Assembly: GCA_017311185.1 (NCBI GenBank)
Contig: JAESUZ010001294.1
Coordinates: 806,001-870,000, forward strand
Source: Proteles cristata cristata
Taxonomy: Eukaryota; Chordata; Mammalia; Carnivora; Hyaenidae
DNA: 64,000 nt
Reading direction: 5' to 3'
Both the position numbers and the translations under genes were made by a program. The notes below the pieces were generated by a model. The model saw nothing but the letters and a program-made list of their open reading frames with translations, had not been told where the DNA came from and made no database searches. Shown here in pieces: positions 1 through 10,882 of this stretch (position 1 is its first letter; each line of letters opens with the position of its first letter).

Positions 1-239
1 GAAAAGGGAACTACTATTTATTAGTCGGGATCAGTTATCAGGTGTTATCTGCCTCTGATACCCACTCGGGTAGCACTGGAAGTACTTGGCTTCTCTTTCT
101 TTCTGACTTTTCTGTATTTTACAGTTTGTATTATAAAAACATTAAAGGAAATTTGAGAAGAAAACATTTCCCCATGTTGTTCATTATAAAATCTCCTTCT
201 CTGAAGCGGATGAGATGACGTTCATGTGTTTTCATATTC

Positions 240-560
240 TGGTTTTCACTTGCCACTATATCATGTGTACCTTCTACATCTCCCTAATTATCACTGTTGC
301 TGTTACATAATATTTTAATGAGTTATGATATACCGTAATATCCCTACGTGCCCTGTTGTCATGAACACCTCTGTTAAAAAAAGCCTTTTTCCCCCCTTCT
401 GTTAATTATTTCCTTAAAATGAATCCCCAGAAGTGGAGTGACCGGTTAAGGCAAATGAGCATTTTTATGGTTCTTGACTTTTATTGCCAAATTGCTTTCT
501 AAGGGGGTTGTATCAGCTTACAAGGACAGGGCAGTCCATTTTTTTCAGGATCTGTTTTTA
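240..560 (-). mobile_element. Old LINE-1 3' region remnant (antisense to window)
   Basis: The wording around 'ccccagaagtggagtgacc' and 'attgccaaattgctttcta' is typical of the reverse complement of L1M-type 3' ends. It is heavily diverged, with edges uncertain. Confidence 0.45.
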
Positions 561-914
561 AACCTACTTAAAAGAAATACAATTCTATATGGAGCCAGAG
601 GTCCTGATAATGTATAAATCATGATTATCAGCCAAAAAGTCCTTGGAGAAGCAGCCATCCCTGAGAGCCAGATGCTAAGCGGCCCAAGAACTCAAAATAC
701 TAGTGTTAATCATAACGGGGTAGTAAGAAGGAATGATCCTTTCCACATTTGCTTAGGGAGCTTGTGTTTAATTTTGGAACACTGAGGGGAAAAAAAAGTA
801 ATCAATCAATGAAGTTGCTTTCTTAAAGTATTTGGTATTATCTGTTCTTTATAAGGAACAACCTCAACTTTTCTACATGAGCTTCTCTTTCCCCCTCAGT
901 TATTGAGGCACCAT

Positions 915-1590
915 TGACAAATAAAACTGTAATATATTTAAAATGTACTAGTGATGGTTTGATGTACATATGCGTTGGGAAAGGATTTCCACAATCAAGT
1001 TAATCAACACCTCCATTGCCTCCCATATTTACCCCTTTTGTGTGTGAGAACACTTCTATTGTACTCTCTTAACAAATTTTGATGATACAATATTATCAGT
1101 TATCCTCACCATGTTATATATTAGAGCCTCAGAATTTTTTCTCCTTATAATTGAAAGATTGTACTCTTCTACCCACTTTTCTCTATCTTCCCTACCTGCT
1201 CCCACCCCCTCTCCCCCAGATCCTGGCAACCACCATTCTGCTGTTTCTCCGAGTTGCAGTTTTTTTTCAGATTCCACATGTAAGTGACACCATGCGGTGT
1301 TTGTCTTTCTCTGTCTGGTCTATTTAATGTCCTTCAGGGCTACCCATGTCGTAACCAAGGGCAGTGTTTCCTTCTTTTTTTATGGGTGAATAGTATACAT
1401 ATTACACCAATTACATGTATTACATCTTTACTCATCCACGTATCAACAGACACAGGTTATTTCCAGGCGTTGGCTATGGTGTATAATGCTGCTATGAACA
1501 TGGGGATGCAGATATCTCTTCCAGACACTGCTTTTGTTTCCTTTGGATATATTCCCACAAGTAGGATTGCTGGATCCTACCTATTTGAGC
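915..1590 (-). mobile_element. LINE-1 3' region remnant
   Basis: Reverse-strand L1 3'-UTR/ORF2-end sequence. Recognisable blocks are 'cctggcaaccaccattctg', 'cagattccacatgtaagtga', 'ctgctatgaacatggggatg' and 'aagtaggattgctggatcc'. The open frame at 1284-1706 on the plus strand is a by-product of this element. Confidence 0.75.
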
Positions 1591-2048
1591 TTCTGACACT
1601 CCATACAGAAACAGACAAAACTGACTTTACTGACAACAATAACGGCGGCAGCATCTGCGATGTAGTGTGCATTTTGTCGTACGCAGGCACGGTGCTGCAT
1701 TCTTAATACACATTACTTCATTTCTTCTAAACATAACCTTATACAGTGCAGTCATTCGCAGCATTTGTAGACAAAGAAGCCATGCGAAACCATACGCTCC
1801 TGAGGCAGGGATAGTTGTATCGTTCATCGATGTATTCCATGTGCTTAGAAGAACACATAGTAGGTCCTCAAGAAACACTGCTGACTGAATGAGGCTCCAA
1901 GAGCATAAGTAGCTTCTTCAGGGACATGGGTGGCACTGCTGGGATTCAAACCCAGGATGCCTGGGCTACCTCGGGTCTTGTTTCTGACCCCTCTGCTATA
2001 GATGCTCTTATCAGAGACAGACAAACACAGCCGGTTCTGGCCACTCAC

Positions 2049-2222
2049 CTGACTCCAGCTCCCCGCAAACCACTCCACCTTGCCCGTGCAGGGTCCGTTG
2101 TCACACGGGGTGGCCTCCGCCGGCCGGTTGTTCCCACAGCCCTCCAGGGGCAGGCTGCTGACGTGGTTGGTCATGCACACCACTGAGCGTGTCCGGACTC
2201 CAGCCCCACACTCCGCTGAGCA
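2049..2222 (-). CDS. THSD4: THSD4 coding exon: TSR (CSAECGAG...), last exon in the window
   Basis: Another 174-bp, phase 0-0, 58-codon TSR exon, of the same design as its upstream neighbour. It encodes CSAECGAGVRTRSVVCMTNH, then VSSLPLEGCGNNRPAEATPC and DNGPCTGK, and ends VEWFAGSWSQ, which starts the next repeat (its CSxxCG exon is beyond position 1). Six cysteines are present. CSAECG has Glu at the O-fucosylation position, so this repeat lacks the usual motif. The acceptor is TGTCTCTCAG and the donor CAG then GTGAGT, both strong. Based on the family, the final TSR(s) and the PLAC domain should follow downstream. Confidence 0.95.
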
Positions 2223-3059
2223 CTGAGAGACAGGAGATAGTTCCATTAGAGGGGAGACCCCCACCGGCTCTGGAGCCACTTTCAAATGATGCGAAGGAGG
2301 AATGAACGTCTCCTTTCCCTACCAACTCTTTCCCCTCGGAGTCTCTGATCACTTTTCCCGCATCACCTACTCCATTATAGGATATCAGTATGGCAACTCC
2401 CCATCTTAGATTTTCTAGGACTGTCTTCTTTCCAAATATCCTGTCCCACTCTTGTGATTCATATGCTTACACACTTGTCAGACTATCTGTCTTGGCTTTT
2501 GTTGTTGAAAATATATCCAGTAGCAGAAGAAGGAGGGCATGAACACTTGGGCCTATGTCCACCTGTTGGTAGCCGCGTGTGGGTGAGTCTGGGGAGGCTG
2601 GGGAAGTGACGTATGTCCCCTCATCATTGCTGCCTGATATTAAGTCCCTGAAGGGCACAGCCGGGACAATGTTAGGAGATAGCTCGGTATAGAGGGAGAG
2701 CTTGGCCTGGAAACCAGGCACATCGATGTTAATATCTCTACTAGCTGGGTGGCCTGGGGCAAGTGACCCAGTCCGTCACATGTTTGGCGTACTCACCTGG
2801 ACAGCTGGCATAGGACAGGTAATGAATGATGTGCTCTGTGTATAGCAGATGTTAAAAAATGGTATGAGGGGCTTTAAAGGGTCAAGTCCTATATCTCCAC
2901 TCTAAAAATAGAGAAACGAGGTAAGGTCTTCACTTAAAGCCACATAACCACCAGTCATTTGTCTCTTATAAGCACACTATTCTCATCTGGCACATGAGTA
3001 AACACATTCCTGGGTCATACCCCAAAACTCAAAGAGCGTTCTCCATCTGTCTTGAAATA

Positions 3060-3995
3060 CTTAGGTATGCGGCCTTACTTTGCTTCTCATCCTATACGTG
3101 CAGACACTTTCTGGACCTCTTTGACCGAGTTGTTCCTCAGATACCTCACGCCCAACATGTAAAACAATGAAACTCCGCCTTCACCACCTACCCATTGCTA
3201 CTCCTGGTTTTCCCAGTTGTGCTCAAATTTCTACCAGGATTCAAAAGTCGACTGTTCCTCTGAGTTCCTGTTACCAACATCTAGCCAACCATCAGGTCTC
3301 ACAGATTCTGGTTTAACCACATTTTTTCTTGTCGTCTTCCTTTCTGCTCCCCATTCCCAGTGGGAATTCCCAGATTCCCACCGCTGATATTCTTCCCCTG
3401 GACTGTGGTCACAGGTTGTTGCTCACTCTCACTGCCTTTTCTAATCTGTTGGGCTTCCAGGTGTCGGGAATGCCATGCTGAAAGTCCCTCTGATGCCGTC
3501 CCATTCCGACATGGACTTCCCCACCTGACATTAAAGCTTTCCTAGAAGATGATCTCAGCCTCAATCTTCTAGGCTAATTTTCCATTAAACTTCCCATTAT
3601 TCTACCCCACACACCTCATGCTGGACAGAGCCCAGGTCCTCCAGTCGCCCATTACATGAAGAGCTCACCGGGCTTTGGCCAGGCCGTTCCTCCTATCTCC
3701 CTAGAGCACTCTTCCCCTTCACCAGGACACACCCACATCTGTTAAGGCTCAGCTCAATGCCATCTACTCCGTGAAAACTCCCTGCTCTGCCCGATTCAAT
3801 AATCTCCAGCCTCAGAATTCTCAAGGCACACACTCTGCATTCTACTGTCTTCCTCTACTGTTAACGTATGTCCTACTGCATTCTTTCCTTTATAGAAGTA
3901 GACTCAGTGAAGGAAAGGACTATTGAATCATCTTTAATTCCTTCTCAGGTCAGCACCTAACCTATGGGCAAATCCATGAATATCAGTTGAAGAAA
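3060..3995 (+). mobile_element. LINE-2 remnant
   Basis: The order of blocks resembles the L2 3' region in sense: Pro/Ser-type text, 'aaggctcagctcaatgcca', and an ending like 'atcagttgaagaaatgaat'. Strongly diverged. Confidence 0.5.
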
Positions 3996-4523
3996 TGAAT
4001 ACAGACTTGGGTCCTTCTTTGCTCATTTCCCTTCTGTAACCAGCACCTTCCAACCCTGAAAGTGGCCCTTCAGAGCATAACCAAAGCCCGTTCTAAGGGT
4101 TTCTGCTGGGTCTTCCCTTAAAAGCAGAGTCCATATTTTTTGGTTTGTTTTATTAACATTACTATTTAAAAAAATAAGCAAAAGTGAGTGATTTAGATAA
4201 AATTTAAGACAAGAAAAAAACCAACCTGTTTCCCTCTCAAAATTTTCATTTTAATTTTTTGTACATTGCTGTCTAGTCTTGCAAAATCACAGCCCAGGAT
4301 GAATACTGGGCTGGGCCTGACTCCTCAGGGAGGAAACTTTTTGGAGTCTGAAGGGGATTAGAACATGCCACCCCAAAATATGTTGCTTTGACCTACTTTT
4401 AACTGAAAGTGATTGAGAAACATCAGGTCCAGGAAGGGCTCTCTGCCCTCCCCCTGCTTGCCTAAAAGCAGTACATAAATTTCCTGTGAGAAATTTCTGC
4501 CTAGTACCAGGAAGGAAATGCAC

Positions 4524-4699
4524 TTTTTTTTTTCTTTTTTTTTGAAGGAGGGTATAGAGAGAGAGGGAGAGAAAAAGTCTTAACCAGGCTCCATGCCCAA
4601 AGTGGAGCCCAACAAGGAGCTTGATCTCATGACCCTGAGATCATGACCTGAGTCAAAACCAAAAGTCAACACCCAACCAACCGAGCCACCCAGGTGACC
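4524..4699 (-). mobile_element. Old carnivore tRNA-derived SINE
   Basis: Reverse orientation with a T-rich tail, GA tract and the head ending 'ccaaccgagccacccaggtg'. It is more diverged than most copies, and no clear target duplication is visible. Confidence 0.8.
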
Positions 4700-6141
4700 T
4701 CAAGAGGACATTTTTATAATTGCAGTTGGGGAGGTTATGCCAAAAGGCTCTAAACAAACTTTACTAAAATAACTCTTGTCTTCCATTAGTTTCCTCTTTA
4801 TATTTTTCAGCCATTTCCCTATAATTTACTGCCCTAGAAGCCCCAACCCCTTTCCTGGGTCTAGTCACTTCTTCAAAATTTACCACTCTTTGTTAAAATG
4901 ATATATAAGCCCTCAAGTCTAGCTGCTTCTTTGGGATTTTTCACTTCTTTCCTATTAGGCTCCCTATGCCATGTAAAAAAAATAACATTAAATAAAATTT
5001 GTTGGCTTTTCTCCTGTTAATCTGGCTTTTGTTAGTTTAATTTGCAGGCTTCTAGTGAAGAACTTAAGAGGGTAGAGGAGAAGTTTTTTTCCCCTCTCCA
5101 GCCTTATAAATGCTTTGTGTGACTTATACTCTATCTGCATTGTTACTGGGAATTTGAGCCAACAAGTCAGTCCCTTTTACAAAAAAGAAAATCTTTTATT
5201 CCAGTAATTGGAATATTCTAGCTTAAAAGGTTTTTTTTTTTTTTTTTGCTTCAGCTGTACATTATCTTGTCTCTTTCTCAGCTTTAAACACTCAAGATAG
5301 TTAAATCCTCCTGAAGAATACAAGGTGGATGGAATCTAAGTTATTTTCTTGTTTCAAACCCTAAGAATATTTCTTTCCACGTAGCTTCCATTTGACTCAC
5401 TCAATTTCTGCTTTCCAAACTAAGTAATATACAGGCATCTGGAAAAATGTCCTCAGACCCCCATGTGCTTAATTTAAAAGAATGTTAAGGGTCAAGCCAA
5501 GTGTCTGATTCGAGAACATTACAGGGATGAGCCCTGTAGAAGCACTTCTCTTTATTACACAACTGCAGCGAAAAGCATAGCACATTTCAACTTGAAAGTA
5601 GCTACCCACACCAGACCTGGCTCAGGAGCCTCTCAGCGGGAGGAATGAGGGCGAACCATGGACCTCTACCAGGAAGCACAGACTATCCTTCAACTTGAGG
5701 CACCGAAACACACCCACTCACTATCCCTGAAGGATGTGCCTAAAAAGGCCAGATCGTCTTTGTAGTCAGAAATGGACCTGACTCCTCATAGAACTTCTGG
5801 GCTGATAAAACAGAGATGCACGAAATTTGTAAGCAATGCTAACCTTGGCCCAACTGGTCCTTGAGGGACTCAGAGGTCCTAATGGCTATTCCTGAACTCC
5901 AGGTTCGTGTATCATCTTCCCTGATTAAGTAACCAAAAGCTCAATGTCTTATTTCTTCTCTTGGAAAACATCCTTAGATGTGAGGATGGTGGACTTAGAA
6001 AAAACATTTTTTTTCTGTTGTGACTAAATATTGCACGTGTGTTTAACCTCGTCACTGAAGTTCACTTTTTAAATTAAAAAGTAAATGATGCCTATGTCTC
6101 ATAAGGTCCACCCTCAATTAAAGGTAGCTGCAAGGATATTT

Positions 6142-6355
6142 AAAAAATTGTTTTAATGTTTTATTTATTTCTGAGAGGGAGACAGCGTGAGCAGGGGAGG
6201 GTCAGAGAGAGAGGGAGATACAGAATCTGAAACAGGCTCCAGGCTCTGAGCTAGCTGTCAGCACAGAGCCCGACGCGGGGCTCGAACCCACGAACCGTGA
6301 GATCATGACTTAAGCTGAAGTCGGACGCTTAACCGACTGAGCGCCCAGGCGCCCC
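6142..6355 (-). mobile_element. Feliform tRNA-derived SINE
   Basis: A full-length copy in reverse orientation with the head 'gcgcccaggcgcccc' and a B-box-like 'gctcgaacccacgaacc'. It is flanked by a perfect 13-bp target duplication, TGCAAGGATATTT, at 6129-6141 and 6356-6368. Confidence 0.95.
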
Positions 6356-7440
6356 TGCAAGGATATTTTTTAAGGTGAGTCAGTGAGTCAGAAAAACTAT
6401 ATAATCCCTGGAAGTTTATGAGAAGATTCAGAGGGGAGTTTACAACCTCAATTCAATTAGGTAGAGATTAATTAACTTTATTTGAAATTGGGCAATAGGA
6501 TGTGTTCTGGATCCTTTAATAAGTGTTTGTAAACTTCAATCATATTTTCCTCTAATCTCTCCCACTTGAGCTAATTAAATGGAAGCTGTATCTCATTTAT
6601 GCCTGGCATTATTAAGTGCTCAACACATCTTTCTTCCAGTTGCAGAAAAATTGCATAGTTAAGACTAAAGCTTAACAGGGTTGATTTTTACACGAGGCCA
6701 CTACTCACATGTGAAAGACTGCCACCGGCTGGTCATTCCTGGGGTCTGATCCTTTTTGTGAGGCTACGTGGTGACTCAAAAGCCTGCTCCACGGTACCAA
6801 TCTCATCTAGGTTATGGCTTCAAGTATGTTATTCCTTAATGCTCATTCAGCAATGTTCCCAATGAGGTAACAGGGTCAGAGGACAGCTTGCTCAAGGTGT
6901 AATAAGAATTAAGTCCTTGCAGAAGTAACGCCACAGTCTACGCACTTTCCTTAAAGCCAAATGCACCCTCCTCCCACTCATCTACTCCAAACACAAACAT
7001 TCAGGACTAAGGATATGTTCTGGGGGTAGATGAAGCAAGATTTCTTACAACATAGCACTAAACTCACATGGCTTAAAACATCTTTCCAAAAAAGAAGGAA
7101 AAAGTTCTCCTAACAGAAGAATGAAGTGGTCATCCCTTCCTCCATTTAGAATTTTAAGGCAAGAGTTAGATCCATCAAGTACTTATGTTAAAATGCAAAG
7201 TAAATTTACATTAAAGGGAAATTTACAAGTCTGTGTTGGAAGGGAAATAAAGAATAGAGGTGGATTCAGCTATAGTAAGCAAACAATAGCTTAGTCTAAT
7301 TAAAAGTCATTAAAAGGTTTCTAATGCCACAGCATGTTTATAATTAATACATATGTGAAAAAGGAAGGTTACCAAATTATACATATATAGTATTATGATT
7401 TGTATCTTCAAATATGAGTGAGTACAAAAAAGCTATGTAT

Positions 7441-7657
7441 AAGGGATGTCTGGGTGGCTTAGTTGGTTAAGCTTTTGACTTTATTTCAGTTCAGGTCATG
7501 CCCTCATGGTTGTGAGATAGAGCACTGCATTGGGCTCCACGCTAAGCAAGGAACCTGTTTAAGATTCTCTCTCTCTCAAAAAAAGAACTTTCTCTATCTT
7601 TCCCCCTCTCCCCTGCTTGCATGCACTTTATCTCTCTCTCTCAAATAAAAAAAAAGT
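7441..7657 (+). mobile_element. Carnivore SINE, 5' member of a two-SINE unit
   Basis: A diverged forward copy beginning 'gggatgtctgggtggctta' and ending 'ctctctctctcaaataaaa'. It is immediately followed by another SINE, and the pair shares one target duplication (AAAAAAGCTATGTAT at 7426-7440, repeated ending at 7873). Confidence 0.88.
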
Positions 7658-7859
7658 GGGGCGCCTGGGTGGCTCAGTTGGGTAAGCGTCCGACTTTGGC
7701 TCAGGTCATGATCTCATGGTTTGTGAGTTCGAGCCCCATGTTGGGCTCTGTGCTGACGGCTCAGCCTGCTTTGGATCCTATGTCTCCCTCTCTCTCTGCC
7801 CCTCCCCTTCTCATGCTCTGTCTCTCTCTGTTTGTCAATAATAAAAATGTTTTTTTTAA
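7658..7859 (+). mobile_element. Feliform SINE, 3' member of a two-SINE unit
   Basis: A forward copy with an intact 'ggggcgcctgggtggctcag' head. It sits against the A-rich tail of the preceding SINE and ends in 'aataataaaaatg'. It is less diverged than its neighbour, so it probably inserted into that copy's tail. Confidence 0.93.
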
Positions 7860-8087
7860 AAAAAGCTATGTATGTAAAATATGTATGAGTAGAAAGAAGC
7901 TTGACATATAGTTTACAAATCTTAAATTATTATCTGCTAGTGAAGAGATTATTGGTATACTTTTCTGATTTTTAAAATATTTTTTTTATAATAGTATATG
8001 TTACTTTATGACCAGAAAAAGTGTTAGAATATTATTATTTTTTATACATAACCATATTAGTTCTTTAATTGGAAATGCATATTGTTT

Positions 8088-8305
8088 AAAAAAAAATTTT
8101 TTTTTAAATGTTTTATTTATTTCTAGGAGAGAGAGAGAGACAGCGTGAGCAGGGTCAGAGAGAGAGGGAGTCACAGACTGAAACAGGCTCCAGGCTCTGA
8201 GCTGGCAGTCAGCACAGAGCCGGACGCGGGGCTCGAACCCACGAACCGCGAGATCATGACCTAGCAAAGTCGGACGCTTAACCAACTAAGCCACCCAGGC
8301 GCCCC
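8088..8305 (-). mobile_element. Feliform SINE, young subfamily
   Basis: A reverse copy carrying 'tttctaggagagagagaga', 'agtcacagactgaaacagg' and 'gctggcagtcagcacagag'. An imperfect target duplication, GCATATTGTTT / GCATATGTTTT, lies at 8077-8087 and 8307-8317. Confidence 0.93.
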
Positions 8306-8317
8306 AGCATATGTTTT

Positions 8318-8524
8318 TTTAAAGCTGATTTATTTTTGAGAGAGAGAGAGAGAGCACACATGTGTGAGGGGGGAGGGGCAGAGAGAGAGGGAGAGAGAGA
8401 ATCCCAAGCAGGCTCCACACTGTCAGTGAATAGCTAGACATGGGGCTCGATCCCACAGACCTTGAGATCATGGCCTAAGCTGAAATCAAGAGTCAGATGT
8501 TCAACTGACAGCCACCCAGCACCC
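8318..8524 (-). mobile_element. Older carnivore SINE
   Basis: A diverged reverse copy with the body 'aatcccaagcaggctccac' and the head 'acagccacccagcaccc'. It adjoins the young copy just to its left. Confidence 0.85.
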
Positions 8525-8668
8525 TGGAAATCCATATAATTTAAGTAAAAAATTCTGTGAGAGAAAACGTTTGCAAATACACATTGAAATATAGAAAATG
8601 GCATTTTTACTATTTTATGAAGTAGAGATAAGCTATTAAGGGTATAGTCATATATGAACTATGATGAA

Positions 8669-8728
8669 GGGGTGCCTGGGTGGCATACTCTCTCTCTCTC
8701 AACACAAATAAATAAACATTAAAAAAAG
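8669..8728 (+). mobile_element. Internally deleted SINE (head joined to tail)
   Basis: Only the first 16 or so bases of the SINE head (ggggtgcctgggtggc) remain. They are joined directly to the CT tract and A-rich tail (aaataaataaacattaaaa). Short ATGATGA matches lie on both sides (8661-8667 and 8731-8737), so it may have been retroposed in this form. Confidence 0.8.
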
Positions 8729-8848
8729 GAATGATGATTAAATATTTTAGATTACATATTTTAAATGCATTATAAAATCAGTTGTCTTGCACTGTCTATT
8801 TTTGCATATAGCCTTTTATTAATTACATTGTTTTGTGTAAATAATTTT

Positions 8849-9054
8849 TAAAAAATGTTTATTTGTTTTGGAGAGAGAAACAGAGCATGAGCAGGGGAAG
8901 GTCAGAGAGAGAGAGGGGGGCACAGAATCTGAAGCAGGCTCCGGGCTCTTAGCTGTCAGCACAGAGCCTGATGTGGGGCTTGAACCCACAGACCATGAGA
9001 TCATGACCTGAGCCAAAGTCAGATGCTTAACTGACTGAGCCACCCAGGTGCCCT
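8849..9054 (-). mobile_element. Feliform SINE
   Basis: A full-length reverse copy with a perfect 12-bp target duplication, GTAAATAATTTT, at 8837-8848 and 9055-9066. Confidence 0.95.
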
Positions 9055-9713
9055 GTAAATAATTTTCTTTATATTCTAGAATAATGATTGATGAAGATGA
9101 AGCATTTACTGAGAAAATAATTTCAGCTATTTTAACCTTTACACAGCATTCTAAAACTTTCACTTACTCTAGGGAATGTGAACCTCCAGAAAAATTTCTA
9201 AGTTTCCAGTCTGTTTGGACATACAAGTCATCACATTCTTCATGAGATTACATATAATGGATTACGGATTGAAAGAATTTAAGTGCTCCAGACTTCAAAC
9301 TATTTTGTTCCTTTGTTTCCTAACTTAAATTGGTATCATAAATTCTGTGTTTGTATCATAAACTTTTATATGATAGGACACATATTTTGGCTTAAGGTTT
9401 TATGTACATTTGACACAAATTACTTTCATCCAACATTATTTTAAAAAATCTTCCCCACAGAAAAATGAAAGCCCAGCATCATTCTTTTTATTCACCTGCT
9501 TGTGCACTAAATTCACCAAGTTTACTCTGAACAAAAATGAGTTTTGGGATGGCTAGAAATCCACTATTACATTCACGATTTAATATTCACGTGGGGTGAG
9601 AAGGAGTGCTAATTCTTTCACACTCACTGCTTCCTCTTGGAGCGCCTCGGCCTTTGTATATGGATAGAAAGCCTGAGAGAGGTTACCACTGGGCCTTTCC
9701 CCCCAAAGTCAGT

Positions 9714-9850
9714 AATTTCTAGTAATTCCAGTAATTTCTAGAAAGTCTAGTGATTTCTAGTAAGTCTCATAACTTCTAGTAATTCCAGTAATTTCTAGAA
9801 AGTCTAGTGATTTCTAGTAAGTCTCATCAATTTCTAGTAATTCTAGTAAT
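9714..9850. repeat. 57-bp tandem repeat (about 2.4 units) beside a THSD4 exon
   Basis: The unit beginning AGTAATTCCAGTAATTTC starts at 9721, 9778 and (one base shifted) 9836. Each unit is itself built from variants of TTTCTAGTAA spaced 10-14 bp apart. The first two units are almost identical. The array lies in intron, with its near edge about 95 bp from the donor of the 9944-10117 exon. Confidence 0.95.
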
Positions 9851-9943
9851 CTATCTGGTGGTTTGTCTTTTCGGTGTTGGGGCACCTGGTAACATGCAGA
9901 CCCCGGTGGGGTTCCAGGCCCCGCGTCGGGCCACCACACTCAC

Positions 9944-10117
9944 CCTGTCGCCCCACTCGGTGAGGAACCAGCTCTTCGCGCAGGGCCCCATGTCGCAGTT
10001 CTCAATGTCGTTGGGACGCAGCTTCATGTTGCACTCCTCATCGTCAACCACGTCACCGATGTTGCTCACACACTTCACGTCCCGGGTCCTCTGTCCCACC
10101 CCGCAGGGGACCGAGCA
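9944..10117 (-). CDS. THSD4: THSD4 coding exon: TSR (CSVPCGVG...)
   Basis: A 174-bp, 58-codon, phase 0-0 exon. It starts exactly at the CSVPCG of a thrombospondin type-1 repeat and ends in the tryptophan strand of the next (SWFLTEWGDR). Conserved features include VGQRTRDVKC, DDEECNMKL, ENCDMGPCAK and six cysteines. Unlike the two preceding repeats, CSVPCG has Pro where O-fucosylation needs Ser/Thr. The acceptor is GTGTTTCAG and the donor AGG then GTGAGT. Being symmetrical (phase 0 at both ends) and the same length as the next exon, it could be skipped without a frameshift. A 57-bp tandem repeat begins about 95 bp into the following intron. Confidence 0.95.
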
Positions 10118-10677
10118 CTGAAACACAGCAAGATCACGTCGGTGGAATGGGCCGTGTTCCCTCCGGGGGCGTCTCCAGCGGTGACGGCCGCATCCTGAGG
10201 TCACCTGCCACCTGAGCAGAGGACCCACTGTGTGGCCGAGGTCCTCTCCCCGCCTCCCACCATGCAGTGCTATCTGGGGGAGGGGGATCCCAGCCCTGAA
10301 AACTTCCAAGTTCCTTCTCTAAGACCTTCCCGAATGCCTTGCCTACTTGGCTGCTCTGGGCCTCCGTTCTGTGGTCTGTAAAACACGGGTGAAGGTTGGA
10401 AGGCCCTGGCTTCTCAGGACACAGGAGAGAGGTGAGACTCCTGGGCACGTGACTCCCTCGGCCTCACCCTTCAAGCCGGCTGTGGGTGATGGGAACTCAC
10501 TAGCCTTGACTCTCCCAAGCCAGCGGGCTGTTGTATGGGTTGCAGAGGAGCCCTTCCAGAACCAGTCGGGACGGGCTCCCTGCGGGAGACCTCGGGGCTG
10601 TCCTGAGTTAGGTCTCGGGGCGGGGGTGGCCGTGGGCGGCACAGGGGAGCCCGGAGCAGGCTGCGCGCCCCGCCTAC
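10118..10677 (-). other. THSD4: THSD4 intron, 560 bp, GC-rich
   Basis: A short GC-rich intron between two TSR exons with many CpGs near its 5' end (10560-10680). No repeat is visible. Several long open frames read through it on both strands, but they are shadows of GC-rich sequence. Confidence 0.85.
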
Positions 10678-10882
10678 CGAGGTCCAGTCTGTGCGGATCT
10701 GCCACTCGCTGCAGATCTTGAGCTGGCAGGTGCTGGTGGTCTCGGGCTTCTCCAGGTGCTGGCAGCGGTATGGCTGCACCGTGAGGCTGCGGTTGGCGTA
10801 CACCTGGCGGCACAGGACCTGGCGGTGCTGCATGCCTAGGCCGCAGGTCTTGCTGCACTCGGACCACTCTCCGATGTCCCAG
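10678..10882 (-). CDS. THSD4: THSD4 coding exon: complete TSR (FWDIGEWSECSKTCG...)
   Basis: A 205-bp exon carrying one complete thrombospondin type-1 repeat in a single exon. It opens WDIGEWSECSKTCGLG. It continues through CRQVYANRSLTV and YRCQHLEKPETTSTCQLKIC, and ends SEWQIRTDWTS, the tryptophan strand of the following repeat. Six cysteines are present. WSEC and the later WTS(C) fit the WxxC C-mannosylation pattern, CSKTCGLG fits the O-fucosylation motif, and NRS is an N-glycosylation sequon. The acceptor is GAGCTAG, with a weak pyrimidine tract, and the donor is TCG then GTAGGC, weaker than the other donors in the gene because +4 and +6 are off consensus. It starts in phase 2 and ends in phase 0. 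Confidence 0.94.

Larger units (their letters stand above)
1..2048 (-). other. THSD4: Partial THSD4 intron after the last exon in the window
   Basis: Intron sequence running off the left edge. It is AT-rich and contains antisense L1 remnants at about 240-560 and 915-1590. I see no coding exon. Between about 1600 and 2040 there is non-repetitive sequence with nothing I can name. Confidence 0.8.
2223..9943 (-). other. THSD4: THSD4 intron, 7,721 bp
   Basis: This intron separates the two 174-bp TSR exons. It holds an L2 remnant (about 3060-3995), a dense group of SINEs (4524-4699, 6142-6355, and six copies between 7441 and 9054), and the 57-bp tandem repeat at 9714-9850. The stretches 2290-3050, 4700-6130, 6370-7425 and 9070-9700 are AT-rich. 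Apart from a MIR-like piece near 2735-2870, I see nothing definable in them. Confidence 0.85.

Noticed and set aside
7658..7750. tRNA gene-like head with A and B boxes
   Set aside because: It is the tRNA-derived promoter of a SINE. The cloverleaf is not complete, and about 30 copies occur across the window.
10343..10867. 174- and 120-codon open frames on the minus strand and a 124-codon frame on the plus strand
   Set aside because: The minus frames are the TSR exon read in the wrong frame, or the right frame continuing into the GC-rich intron. The plus frame is antisense shadow.
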